DNA of 64,000 nt from Pseudomonas alkylphenolica (GTDB taxonomy: Bacteria > Pseudomonadota > Gammaproteobacteria > Pseudomonadales > Pseudomonadaceae), in NCBI RefSeq assembly GCF_016009175.1, contig NZ_JADUCM010000001.1:124001-188000 (forward strand), read 5' to 3'. Under the pieces are notes generated by a model. It did no database searches, was not told where the DNA came from, and was given only the letters and a program-made list of their open reading frames with translations. Position 1 is the first letter of the stretch. Each line of letters begins with the position of its first letter. Below, piece after piece: positions 15,862 to 24,616 of this stretch. A program made the position numbers and the translations under genes.

Positions 15862-17064
15862 ATGCGCATAGCTTATTTCATCAATCAGTACCCCAAGGTC
15901 AGCCACAGCTTTATCCGCCGCGAGATTCTGGCGTTGGAGCGCCAGGGCATCGAGGTTCAACGCATTGCCTTGCGCGGCTGGGACGCCGAGTTGCAGGACG
16001 CGGAAGATATAGCCGAACGGGACAAAACCCGCTACGTGCTGCAAGACGGCGTCAAAGGGTTGTTAGCGCCGACACTGCACGTGCGGCGGGCGCAGCCGCG
16101 GCGGTTTTTTTCGACCCTGTGGCTGGCCCTGCGCATGGGCCAGCGCGCTGATCGTCCCTGGCCTTACCATCTGGTCTATCTGGCCGAGGCGTGCCGGGTA
16201 GTGCAGTGGTTGCAGGCGGCTGAGGTCAACCATGTGCATGCACATTTCGGCACCAATTCGACCGAAGTGGTCATGCTTGCCAATGCCCTGGGCGGGCCGG
16301 CTTTCAGCTTTACCGTGCATGGGCCGGAAGAGTTCGACAAACCGCAGTTTCTGCATGTGGGCGAAAAGGGCCGGCGCGCAGCCTTTGTCGCGGCGGTCAG
16401 TTCCTACGGGCGCAGCCAGCTGTTTCGCTGGGTGGCGCATCGGCACTGGGCCAAGGTGAAGGTGGTGCATTGCGGCCTCGAGCGTGCGTTTCATGAGGTA
16501 CCTGCCGTGCCTGCAACGGCGGCCCCGCGCCTGGTGTGCGTGGGGCGTTTGTGCGAGCAGAAGGGGCAGTTGCTGCTGATAGAAGCGGCGCGGATGCTTG
16601 CCGCCCAGGCCTTGACCTTCGAACTGGTGCTGGCAGGCGACGGCGAAATGCGCGAGGAAATCCAGGCGCTGATCGTGCGCTATGGCTTGCAGGCGCATGT
16701 GCGTATTACCGGCTGGATCAGCAGTGCGCAAGTACGCGAAGAGATCCTTGCCGCCCGTGCCCTGGTGCTGCCGAGTTTCGCCGAAGGCCTGCCGGTGGTG
16801 ATCATGGAGGCCATGGCCTTGCGCCGCCCGGTACTGACGACCTATGTGGCGGGCATTCCCGAGCTGGTTCACCCGGGTGAAAACGGCTGGTTGTTCCCCG
16901 CCGGCGCCGTGGACGAGCTGGCGGCGGCAATGGCCGATTGCCTGGCGCAACCGGTCGAGGTGCTGCAACGCATGGGCGAGGCGGCGTATCAGCGGGTGTT
17001 GCAACGGCACGATATCGACACCGAAGCGGCCAAGCTGGCCAGCTACTTCAAGGCATCGGCATGA
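15862..17064 (+). CDS. Family 4 glycosyltransferase
   Basis: A 400-residue GT-B fold enzyme. The N-terminal domain starts IAYFINQYPKVSHSFIRREI with a conserved VNHVHAHFG region; the C-terminal donor domain has RLVCVGRLCEQKGQLLLIEA, LVLAGDGEMREEI and the E-x7-E retaining motif in FAEGLPVVIMEAMALRRPVL. It is probably a retaining glucosyl-, mannosyl- or galactosyltransferase acting on the lipid-linked repeat unit. The stop overlaps the following gene (ATGA at 17061-17064), showing translational coupling. It is preceded by a 47-base gap after the DUF535 gene. Confidence 0.86.
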   Translation: MRIAYFINQYPKVSHSFIRREILALERQGIEVQRIALRGWDAELQDAEDIAERDKTRYVLQDGVKGLLAPTLHVRRAQPRRFFSTLWLALRMGQRADRPWPYHLVYLAEACRVVQWLQAAEVNHVHAHFGTNSTEVVMLANALGGPAFSFTVHGPEEFDKPQFLHVGEKGRRAAFVAAVSSYGRSQLFRWVAHRHWAKVKVVHCGLERAFHEVPAVPATAAPRLVCVGRLCEQKGQLLLIEAARMLAAQALTFELVLAGDGEMREEIQALIVRYGLQAHVRITGWISSAQVREEILAARALVLPSFAEGLPVVIMEAMALRRPVLTTYVAGIPELVHPGENGWLFPAGAVDELAAAMADCLAQPVEVLQRMGEAAYQRVLQRHDIDTEAAKLASYFKASA

Positions 17065-18248
17065 TTACCTTACTGGCGTGGTTGCTGGGTGCAGTGGCAG
17101 TGCTCCTGCTGCTGCCGGTGCTGGTGCTGTTCGCGCAGGTGCTGCTGGCCTGTATGCCAGCGCGCACTCAGCCACCGCTGCACGGTGCGCGTGGACGGGT
17201 GGCGGTGCTGGTGCCCGCGCACAACGAGGCATCGATCATCAGCGCGACGCTGGCGAGCATCGGCGTGCAGTTGCACGAAGGCGACCGCTTGTTGGTGGTG
17301 GCCGACAACTGTTCCGACGACACTGCCGCGCTGGCCGTCGCCGCAGGTGCCGAGGTGGTGGTGCGCAGCAATGAACAACAGCGGGGCAAGGGCTACGCGC
17401 TGGACTTCGGGGTACGGCATCTGGCGGCGGGTGCGCCGGATGTCGTCATCATCATCGATGCCGACTGCCAGGTAGGCGAGGGCGCCATTGACCACCTGGC
17501 CCGCCGATGCAGTCAGGCCGAGCGGCCTGTGCAAGCCCTCTACCTGATGCGCGCACCTGCCGGGGCCGGCTTGAAAGTGCAGATCGCCGAGTTTGCCTGG
17601 CGGGTGAAAAACTGGGTGCGGCCTCGCGGCTGGGCACGCCTGGGCTGGCCTTGCCAGCTGATGGGCTCGGGCATGGCGTTCGGTTGGCGCGACCTGGCGC
17701 GGGTCAACCTGGCCAACGGTCACCTGGTCGAGGACTTGAAGCTGGGCCTGGATTTTTGCGCCAACGGCAAGCCACCGCTGTTTTGCCCGGATGCACAGGT
17801 GATCAGCTATTTTCCCGGCAGTGATGAAGGCCTGAAGAGTCAACGGACCCGTTGGGAGCATGGCCATCTGGGTGTGCTGCTGGCCGATGCGCCGGCACTG
17901 ATCGTTGCCTCGATTGCCCGCCGCCAGTGGCACTTGTTGGCCATGACGCTGGACTTGATGGTGCCACCGCTGGCACTGCTGGTGTTGGCGCTGGTGGCGG
18001 TGTTCAGCCTTGCCTGGCTGGTGTGTTTGCTGTTTGGTGTGCTGCTGCCCGCGTTGCTGGCCACACTGGCGATGGCACTGCTGGGCACCGCGGTGCTGGT
18101 GGCGTGGAGCCGATTCTCTCGCGACGTGATCGCGTTTTCGGTACTGATGTATGCACCGTTCTACGCGCTGAAAAAGATCCCGTTGTACCTGGGGTTTTTG
18201 ATCAAGCGCCAGGTTGAATGGGTACGCTCGAAAAGGGATGACAGCTAA
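17061..18248 (+). CDS. Membrane-bound family 2 glycosyltransferase (processive-like)
   Basis: A 395-residue integral membrane GT2 enzyme with an N-terminal helix (about 2-30), a cytoplasmic catalytic domain and two or three C-terminal helices (about 290-370). The motifs match the cellulose/hyaluronan-synthase-like branch: VLVPAHNEASII, VVADNCSDDT, IIIDADCQVGEG, and SQRTRWEHGH, a QxxRW-type motif. Such enzymes can be processive or add single residues; in a Wzx/Wzy-type cluster single addition is more likely. The start was set by the ATGA overlap with the preceding gene and the end by the TAATG overlap with the next. Confidence 0.82.
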   Translation: MITLLAWLLGAVAVLLLLPVLVLFAQVLLACMPARTQPPLHGARGRVAVLVPAHNEASIISATLASIGVQLHEGDRLLVVADNCSDDTAALAVAAGAEVVVRSNEQQRGKGYALDFGVRHLAAGAPDVVIIIDADCQVGEGAIDHLARRCSQAERPVQALYLMRAPAGAGLKVQIAEFAWRVKNWVRPRGWARLGWPCQLMGSGMAFGWRDLARVNLANGHLVEDLKLGLDFCANGKPPLFCPDAQVISYFPGSDEGLKSQRTRWEHGHLGVLLADAPALIVASIARRQWHLLAMTLDLMVPPLALLVLALVAVFSLAWLVCLLFGVLLPALLATLAMALLGTAVLVAWSRFSRDVIAFSVLMYAPFYALKKIPLYLGFLIKRQVEWVRSKRDDS

Positions 18249-19018
18249 TGGGCAAAGCGACGCTGCAAACTAGCTGGAAAGCCGTCATTGGCAAGCTCCG
18301 TGTGGTCAACGATGACGCTGAAGAGCGGCGCTTGCTTGACACCCTGGCCGCGCCTGAACGTGCCACCGTGGTGGGTTTCGTCAATGCCCACGCCATGAAT
18401 CTGGTGGCGGGCAACGCGCAATACGCCGAGGCGTTGCTGGCGGCCGACGTATTGCTGCGCGATGGCGCCGGCATGAAAATCCTGTACCGGCGCCTGGGCC
18501 TGGAGCCGGGCCTGAACATGAACGGCACCGACCTGATTCCTAAATTACTCGCAGCGTACAAGGGGCGGCGAGTTGCGTTCTGGGGCACGGAAGAGCCGTT
18601 TCTGACCCAGGCGGCAGAACGCAGCGAAGCGCTGTTCGGTGTGCACCTGGTCTCGGTGCAGCACGGATTTGCCGACGTGCAGACCTACATCGACCTGGCC
18701 CGGCAACTGCAGCCGGAACTGATCGTTCTCGGCATGGGCATGCCCAAGCAGGAGGCCGTTGCGGCCCGGCTGGCCAGCATCGATGCGCCGAGCCTGATCG
18801 TGTGCGGCGGGGCGATCCTGGATTTTCTCGGCGGCAAGGTCACGCGGGCGCCGCAGTGGTTGCGCCAACTGGGGGGCGAATGGGTGTACCGGTTGGCCCA
18901 CGAGCCGAAACGCTTGTTCATGCGCTATGTCGTGGGTAACCCGATGTTCCTGGCACGCACCTTGTTGTGCAGCAAGGCAACGGCGCAGGACACCCCCGGC
19001 ACGCCCCGAGGTACCTGA
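18248..19018 (+). CDS. WecG/TagA/CpsF family (GT26) glycosyltransferase
   Basis: A 256-residue GT26 enzyme recognised from GFVNAHAMNLVAGNAQYAEAL, LLRDGAGMKILYRR, NGTDLIPKLLAAY, LIVLGMGMPKQE and the C-terminal WLRQLGGEWVYRLAHEPKRL signature. Family members add ManNAc(A) or a related sugar to the lipid-linked first sugar. Its start overlaps the stop of the preceding glycosyltransferase (TAATG). With the phosphotransferase at 19544, it should act at an early step of repeat-unit assembly. A 525-base gap without a gene follows. Confidence 0.88.
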   Translation: MGKATLQTSWKAVIGKLRVVNDDAEERRLLDTLAAPERATVVGFVNAHAMNLVAGNAQYAEALLAADVLLRDGAGMKILYRRLGLEPGLNMNGTDLIPKLLAAYKGRRVAFWGTEEPFLTQAAERSEALFGVHLVSVQHGFADVQTYIDLARQLQPELIVLGMGMPKQEAVAARLASIDAPSLIVCGGAILDFLGGKVTRAPQWLRQLGGEWVYRLAHEPKRLFMRYVVGNPMFLARTLLCSKATAQDTPGTPRGT

Positions 19019-19543
19019 AGGCAGCGACCGTTTCAGACCAAGGGTACGTCCGAATCCGCCAAATGCTAGGGCAGGGGTGAATCCGTCCGCGCGGGTTGCC
19101 GGGTGCTGCTACAGTGATATCAACCGCACCTGCACGTTGAGGAAGTCTGCGCACAGGCAACGGTATCAGTCTTTTGAGCGCGTGCCCGCCGCCGGGATGT
19201 GCGTCTCGAGTCGTTGATGGTTCAGCGGAGGATCTTGCCCAATGGATGGATTATCACGCCATTGTCGACCTCGACAGGGCTTGTCTGCAGTGGTGGCAGC
19301 AATCGCGCTGCCACGCGAGATTCAAGCGTGCCTGCGTGGCGCCATCCCGGACCGACACTGCATCGGCTCCACACCTCCTCTCAAAAAAACGCGGCGCACA
19401 GCGGGCCGGGGCGTCGGGGTGCGCAGCGAATTTGTGTGAGTTGCCAGCACGTTGCTGAAGGGTTTTTTACGTACGTTAGGTTGGTTTTTGGCGTATCTGT
19501 CTGATGGGAAGCGTTTGGTATCTCAAATTGATGAGGTCTGACA
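19019..19543. other. Gene-free interval before the initiating phosphotransferase
   Basis: No convincing gene is seen here. The open frames on either strand have no homology I recognise and lack ribosome-binding sites. A run of Ts (near 19462-19468) lies in an AT-richer stretch before the next gene, but no clear -35/-10 pair was identified. The length suggests that the phosphotransferase at 19544 has its own promoter and possibly an untranslated leader. Confidence 0.5.
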
Positions 19544-20968
19544 ATGGTGTTCGAACCCCGAAGCAGTCGTTCCTTGCTCCAGCGCAGAAGCAGCGTCAGT
19601 AACGCCATTCAGGCGGGCCTCGACGGGATTGCGGTGATCGGTGTGGCCTGGTACCTGATCTATGACCAGATCGGTTACATCACCTCCGATTACGTGATCA
19701 TGCTGCTGTTGCTGATTGGTGCGCTGGCGGTGATCTACGACCATTACGCGATCTACCGCAGCAATGTCGGGCTTTCCATCAAGGCGTTCCGGCTGTTCAA
19801 AGCCTGGTCGGCGACCTTCTGTTTCCTGGTGGTCATGGCCTTCCTGACCAAGCAGAGCGAGAAGTACTCGCGGCTGCTGGTGGGGGAACTGTTCGTCATC
19901 GGCTACTTCGTGCAATTGTTCCTGCACTTTGCTGTGCGCGAAGTACAGAAGCGCTTTATGAAGCACGCCTATCGACTGGAAAATGCGCTGATTATTGGCG
20001 CCGGTGATCTGGCCAATTTCCTCCAGCAGAAGATCAGCAACAACCCCTGGTTTGGCGAGCGCATTGTCGGCTGTGTGCTGATTGGTGACGGCGAGGACCA
20101 TGGCCGCGACAACCCCGATGGCAAGCAACGCCTGTCGGTTCTGGGGCATATCTCCGACCTTGACGAAATCGTCGCGCAGCACGCCATTCGTACCGTGTAC
20201 CTGGTCACACCGCTCAGTGGCTCCGAAGTGATCAACGAGGTGTACCTGAAGCTGCTCGACAAGTGCATTTCCGTTAACTGGGTGCCCGACATCTTTTCCT
20301 TGCGGCTGATCAACCACAGTGTGCGTGAAATTGCCGGCATTCCCGTGCTTACCCTGTCGGAAACACCGCTGACCGGCATGAGCCTGTTCCTCAAGAACCT
20401 CGAAGACCGGGTGCTGGCAGCGCTCATTCTGCTCTGTGCATCACCGGTACTGCTGACGATTGCCCTTGCTATCAAACTCGACAGCCCCGGGCCGGTGTTC
20501 TTCCGCCAGGAACGCATGGGCTGGACAGGCGAGTCCTTTCGCATCTGGAAATTTCGCAGCATGCACGTTCACCAGCCCGAGGACGGTGTGGTCAGGCAGG
20601 CGCAAAAGCATGACCCGCGCCTGACCCGGGTCGGTGCTTTCATTCGCCGCACCAGCCTGGATGAACTGCCTCAGCTGTTCAACGTGTTGACCGGACAGAT
20701 GTCGCTGGTAGGGCCGCGCCCGCACGCCTTGCAGCACGATACCCAGTACTCGCAGGAGATCGTTGATTACTTTGCCCGCCACAACATCAAACCGGGCATG
20801 ACGGGCCTGGCGCAGGTGCGGGGGTTTCGCGGGGAAACCAAAGACATCGAGCAGATGATCCAGCGGGTTGACTCCGATATCGAGTACATCAACAACTGGT
20901 CGCTGTGGCTCGATTTCGTGATTCTGGTGCGCACGCTTAATGCCTTTACCGGCAAGCATGCGTATTAA
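19544..20968 (+). CDS. Undecaprenyl-phosphate sugar phosphotransferase (WcaJ/PHPT family)
   Basis: A 474-residue initiating enzyme that transfers sugar-1-phosphate (usually glucose or galactose) to undecaprenyl phosphate. Four N-terminal helices (about 20-125), a CoA_binding-like domain (about 145-250, NALIIGAGDLANFLQQKI), a fifth helix (about 285-310), and the catalytic domain with SPGPVFFRQERMG, FRIWKFRSM, TSLDELPQLFNVL, GQMSLVGPRPH and KPGMTGLAQVRG are all visible. GAGG lies just upstream of the ATG. It is the last gene of the exopolysaccharide locus and starts the pathway that the preceding transferases extend. Confidence 0.93.
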   Translation: MVFEPRSSRSLLQRRSSVSNAIQAGLDGIAVIGVAWYLIYDQIGYITSDYVIMLLLLIGALAVIYDHYAIYRSNVGLSIKAFRLFKAWSATFCFLVVMAFLTKQSEKYSRLLVGELFVIGYFVQLFLHFAVREVQKRFMKHAYRLENALIIGAGDLANFLQQKISNNPWFGERIVGCVLIGDGEDHGRDNPDGKQRLSVLGHISDLDEIVAQHAIRTVYLVTPLSGSEVINEVYLKLLDKCISVNWVPDIFSLRLINHSVREIAGIPVLTLSETPLTGMSLFLKNLEDRVLAALILLCASPVLLTIALAIKLDSPGPVFFRQERMGWTGESFRIWKFRSMHVHQPEDGVVRQAQKHDPRLTRVGAFIRRTSLDELPQLFNVLTGQMSLVGPRPHALQHDTQYSQEIVDYFARHNIKPGMTGLAQVRGFRGETKDIEQMIQRVDSDIEYINNWSLWLDFVILVRTLNAFTGKHAY

Positions 20969-20989
20969 AGGGTTCTTCCCGGTGTGAGC

Positions 20990-21310
20990 TTATCCATTCC
21001 CTGTGGCGAGGCTGCTGGCCCCTTCCGCCCTTACGGCGGGTCCCTTTTGTCTTGGCAAAAGGAACCAAAACCGCCTGCTCCTGCATACGGCCCTACGCTG
21101 CGCTCCGGGTCCCTTCGCTCCGGCGCCCTCCAGGGGCATCGCGGCCTACGACTTGCTTCGCCAAGTCTCCGGCTCGCGAACTTCGGCCAAGGCCGAAGGG
21201 TGCTGCGCACCAGCCCCCTCCGGACACCTCCACTCAGCCTCCTGAAGTCGCAAAAGCAATCGGCGGCGCCGATACGGGCGCATCTTCGAAATCAAATACC
21301 GACTAGCTGT
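20990..21310. repeat. Pseudomonas-type intergenic repeat with internal hairpins
   Basis: This stretch has the style of a long intergenic repeat I recognise from Pseudomonas genomes: CCTTTTG-tcttgg-CAAAAGG hairpin (21043-21062) followed by low-complexity segments rich in CTGCTCCTGC, CTTCGCTCCG and CTTGCTTCGCCAAG. Open frames through it are chance products of its composition. It separates the exopolysaccharide locus from the two-component genes. Copy number elsewhere in the genome cannot be seen from this window. Confidence 0.55.
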
Positions 21311-21386
21311 TGATCTTGCTCTTGATCTTGAAGCTCGCAATCTCAGCCTCAGCCCAAGAATCCCCCGCGATTGCGTGAAGAACCTA

Positions 21387-23117
21387 TCAAAGCGCCTCAA
21401 GACGCTCCGACAGCAACGCCGCATCCAGCGGCTTCTGCAGCACACGAAACTCACTGGCCGCGGTCGCCTCATGGCAGGCCCCGGAGGTGTCGGCGGTGAT
21501 GATCATCGCCGGCACATCGGTCCCCAGGTACTGACGCGCCTGGGCAATCGCCTGCAGGCCGTTCATGCCATGCAGGCGAAAGTCACTGAGGATCATGTGC
21601 ACCGGCGCCGGGCCCTTGGCCGCTGCGTCGCCATGGCAGGCGCAGGCTTCTTCAACCGAGGCGCCGGCATACACCCGGTGGCCCCAGGTCTCCAGCAACT
21701 GGCTCAGGGCGTCGAGCACGGTGCTGTCGTCATCGATGATCAGAATGCCCAGGGCATTGCCGGGCACGCTTGGCGCGGGGAGATGCCGGGAGGTTGCAGG
21801 TGCGGTAATCGGCACCCGGATGCAAAAGCACGAGCCCCGGCCCGGCACCGACGCCATGTGCAGTTCATGGCCCAGCAGCCGCGCGGTATGACGCACGATC
21901 GCCAGGCCCAGGCCCAGCCCCTGGCTGCGATCGCGTTCCGGGTTATGCAACTGCACGAACTCATCGAAAATCTGCTCGCGAAAGGCCTCGCCAATACCGG
22001 GGCCGCTGTCGATCACCTGGATTTCCAGGTGCTGGCCGCGTCGACGGCAACCGAGCAGCACGCCGCCGTTCTCGGTGTAGCGAAAGGCGTTGGCCAGCAG
22101 GTTGTCGAGGATTCGCTTGAGCAGCACCGGATCGGTGTCGAGCCACAACCGGCTCTGGCGTACCCGCCAGCGCAGGTCCCGTGCGCGTGCGGTGGGTGCG
22201 AACTCGTCGGCAAGGTCGGTGAACAGGCGCTGTACCGACACCGCTTCGCGGTGGACGCTGACCACGCCCGCGTCCAGGCGCGAGATGTCCAGCAGGCCAT
22301 TGAGCAAACCGCCGAGATTACCGATCACCGCACCCAGGCGCGCCGCCACATTGCGGGCCTTGTGGGCTGCGACGTCGCCGCGCTCGGCCCGCGCGGCCAG
22401 CCCGGCAACGAACAGGCTCCGGGCATGGATGGGGTGACGCAGGGCGTGGCTGGCGGCGGCCAGAAACCGCGACTTGGCCTGGTCGGCGGCCTGGGCGCGG
22501 TCACGCTCCTGTTCCAGGCGTGCAACCAGGTCGACATTCTCCAGGCGCAGGCGGATGGTCTCGTACAGGGTGCGGTAGGTGATCCGGCTGTAGTACAGGT
22601 TGACTCCGGCGAGGCACGCCAGAAAGAACAAATAGGTGGTGTACGTCTCCCCGGCGCCCAGCAGACACTGTAAAGTGAGCGGCGCCAGCATGGCCACCAG
22701 CGAGCCGGCATAGGCCGCGGGGAACGCCGACAGCGACGGTACCGCGCCGCAGACAAGCCCGGTCAGCACCACGGCGGTAAAGGCCTGCAGCTGCGGATCG
22801 CCGGTGGCAAAGCCCACCCAGCCGACCAGGCCCCATAGCAGGCTGGCCAGCCACGACAGCACCGCGGCGTGCCAGCCCCAGGTCTGCGGATGCTCCACGC
22901 GCGAAGCGGACTGACTGAAGTAGCGTTTCGCGTGCAGCACCCGGCACAGCGTCAGCGCGTACATGGCGAGGATCCAGGCAACGATCCCGGCCAACGGCAG
23001 GGCGTTGCGAAAGATGTAAGCGACCGGCAAGGGGATCACGAAATTGGCGAACAACACCGCGTAAGACTGGCGAAACAACAAGTCGACAAAGTACTTGCGC
23101 TGGATAACCTCAGGCAT
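21387..23117 (-). CDS. Hybrid sensor histidine kinase / response regulator
   Basis: A 576-residue inner-membrane kinase. About six hydrophobic helices occupy residues 15-175, followed by a short coiled coil (185-215), the dimerisation box with the phospho-accepting histidine in SHALRHP (H224), the ATPase domain (NLLANAFRYT, DSGPGIG, GLGLGLAIV, about 330-425), and a C-terminal receiver with acidic pair DDD near 455 and phospho-acceptor D512 in LSDFRL. There is no HPt domain or periplasmic sensor domain, so the signal is probably sensed in or at the membrane. It is divergent from the response regulator at 23147 with only 29 bases between start codons. The ligand is unknown. Confidence 0.9.
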   Translation of the reverse strand: MPEVIQRKYFVDLLFRQSYAVLFANFVIPLPVAYIFRNALPLAGIVAWILAMYALTLCRVLHAKRYFSQSASRVEHPQTWGWHAAVLSWLASLLWGLVGWVGFATGDPQLQAFTAVVLTGLVCGAVPSLSAFPAAYAGSLVAMLAPLTLQCLLGAGETYTTYLFFLACLAGVNLYYSRITYRTLYETIRLRLENVDLVARLEQERDRAQAADQAKSRFLAAASHALRHPIHARSLFVAGLAARAERGDVAAHKARNVAARLGAVIGNLGGLLNGLLDISRLDAGVVSVHREAVSVQRLFTDLADEFAPTARARDLRWRVRQSRLWLDTDPVLLKRILDNLLANAFRYTENGGVLLGCRRRGQHLEIQVIDSGPGIGEAFREQIFDEFVQLHNPERDRSQGLGLGLAIVRHTARLLGHELHMASVPGRGSCFCIRVPITAPATSRHLPAPSVPGNALGILIIDDDSTVLDALSQLLETWGHRVYAGASVEEACACHGDAAAKGPAPVHMILSDFRLHGMNGLQAIAQARQYLGTDVPAMIITADTSGACHEATAASEFRVLQKPLDAALLSERLEAL

Positions 23118-23146
23118 GGCGACATCTCAAAAGAAGAGCAAATGAC

Positions 23147-23800
23147 ATGGAAGTTAACCGCCTCAAGGTGTTGATCGCCGACGATCATAGCATCGTGCGT
23201 GACGGCCTGAAGTTCCTCCTCTCGACCCGCGATGATCTCGACGTGGTCGGTGAAGCGGCCCACAGTGAAGAAATACTCGCAGTGCTGGCGCAGCAACCGG
23301 TCGACGTCCTGCTGCTCGACCTGGGCATGCCGGGTGTCAACCGCCTGGCGTTCATTCGCGAGCTGCGCCGCGACTTTTGCGCGCTGAAAATCATCGTTCT
23401 GACCGCCAACATCGACCTGAGCACCATCCGCGGCGTACTGGAGTCGGGGGTGCATGCCTACATCTCGAAAACCGATGACAGCCAGGAGCTGTTCGCGGCC
23501 CTCGACGCCGTTGCCCAGAACCGCCTGTACCTGGCGGTTGCCGTGCGTTATGTCGTCGATGGCCATGGCACCAGCACCCCACAGTCAGATCTGATCGTCA
23601 ATGCCGAACTGACCGCGCGTGAACGCCAGATTCTCGCTTTGATCGCCCAGGGCGCGAGCAGCACGGAGATCGCCGGGCGCTTTTGCATCAGTGCGTTCAC
23701 GGTACGCAAACACCGGGAAAACCTGATGCGCAAGCTCGACCTGCACAACACCGCAGAACTGGCGGCCTACGTCGTGCGCCTTGGTTTGCCCAGCGCCTGA
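23147..23800 (+). CDS. NarL/FixJ-family response regulator
   Basis: A 217-residue regulator with a receiver domain (residues 7-120; acidic pocket D12/D13, phospho-acceptor D58 in LLLDLGMPG, SK in YISKTDD) and a C-terminal LuxR-type helix-turn-helix (about 150-212; LTARERQILALIAQGASSTEIAGRF..TVRKHRENLMRKL). It is the likely target of the adjacent hybrid kinase, although that kinase has its own receiver, so phosphotransfer could be branched. Targets are unknown; the LysE-family gene downstream is a candidate by position. Confidence 0.9.
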   Translation: MEVNRLKVLIADDHSIVRDGLKFLLSTRDDLDVVGEAAHSEEILAVLAQQPVDVLLLDLGMPGVNRLAFIRELRRDFCALKIIVLTANIDLSTIRGVLESGVHAYISKTDDSQELFAALDAVAQNRLYLAVAVRYVVDGHGTSTPQSDLIVNAELTARERQILALIAQGASSTEIAGRFCISAFTVRKHRENLMRKLDLHNTAELAAYVVRLGLPSA

Positions 23801-23839
23801 TCCTTCTCGGCCAGCATCCAGCGTAATGCACGCCGGTTA

Positions 23840-23861
23840 AAATACGGCAACTGTCGTATTT
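23840..23861. promoter_or_regulatory. 22-bp inverted repeat between the response regulator and LysE genes
   Basis: The sequence reads AAATACGGCA-AC-TGTCGTATTT, two 10-base arms with one mismatch and a 2-base spacer. It lies 40 bases after the regulator stop and about 126 bases before the exporter start. It is not GC-rich and has no T tract, so it looks more like a protein-binding operator than a terminator. Confidence 0.4.
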
Positions 23862-23986
23862 CCTCTCCAGGGCCCCGGCCCTAACCTGCAGCCCTGGTAT
23901 TGCGCTGCTTGCAGAGTCACCCGGCCACTTCCCTCAGCGTCTTCCAGACCCGGACCCTACGCGTCACTCATTGGAAGAGCACACCC

Positions 23987-24613
23987 ATGTCTGCCCATCT
24001 CTGGATTCCGTTTGCCATCGCCACCCTGGCGTTTGCCTGCATGCCCGGCCCCGCCATTCTGTACATGACCAGCCAGACCCTTGCCCACGGTCGCACCGCG
24101 GGGTTGAAAGCGGCATTGGGCATTCACCTGGGCTGTTACGTGCATATCGCTGCGGCTACCTGTGGCCTGTCGGCCTTGATGCAGGCCGCGCCCATGGCGT
24201 TCGTGGTGCTACGCCTGGTCGGCGCCGGTTACCTGATCTGGCTGGGGGGCAGCATGATCGTCAACAGCCACAAACCATTGACGGCGGCCGAGCTGCACAA
24301 GCCCGGGGTGCTGCGCGACAGTGTGGTGGTGGAGGTGCTCAATCCGAAGACGGCGCTGTTCTTCCTGACCTTTCTGCCGCAGTTTGTCGATGCCACCAGC
24401 AGTGCGCCGGTGTGGCTGCAATTTCTGCTGCTGGGCAGCTTCGTCAACCTGGTGTTTTCCCTGGCTGACGTGGCCGCTGTGCTGGGGGCCTCGCTGCTGC
24501 TGGGGCCATTGTCGGCACCGGGCCTGCAACGCCTGGTGCCGTGGGTAAGCGGCACCATCCTGATCGGGCTGGGGTGTGTGCTGGTGCTGCAAAGCGGCTT
24601 GCCTGTGGCGTAG
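23987..24613 (+). CDS. LysE/RhtB-family amino acid exporter
   Basis: A 208-residue inner-membrane protein with about six helices. The family start is clear: IPFAIATLAFACMPGPAILYMTSQTLAHG, with the PGP motif in helix 1, then GAGYLIWLGGSMIV and NPKTALFFLTFLPQFV. The ATG at 23987 is used because the family begins just before helix 1; upstream in-frame codons have no such match. Members export amino acids or homoserine lactones using the proton gradient. Substrate is unknown. Its stop lies 3 bases from that of the convergent diguanylate cyclase gene. Confidence 0.87.
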   Translation: MSAHLWIPFAIATLAFACMPGPAILYMTSQTLAHGRTAGLKAALGIHLGCYVHIAAATCGLSALMQAAPMAFVVLRLVGAGYLIWLGGSMIVNSHKPLTAAELHKPGVLRDSVVVEVLNPKTALFFLTFLPQFVDATSSAPVWLQFLLLGSFVNLVFSLADVAAVLGASLLLGPLSAPGLQRLVPWVSGTILIGLGCVLVLQSGLPVA

Positions 24614-24616
24614 CAC

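Noticed and set aside
19174..19504. Two overlapping small frames before the phosphotransferase gene
   Set aside because: No ribosome-binding site, no recognisable family and no coherent structure; likely chance frames in GC-rich leader sequence.
20984..21313. Three overlapping small frames
   Set aside because: They come from a repetitive intergenic element read in all frames.
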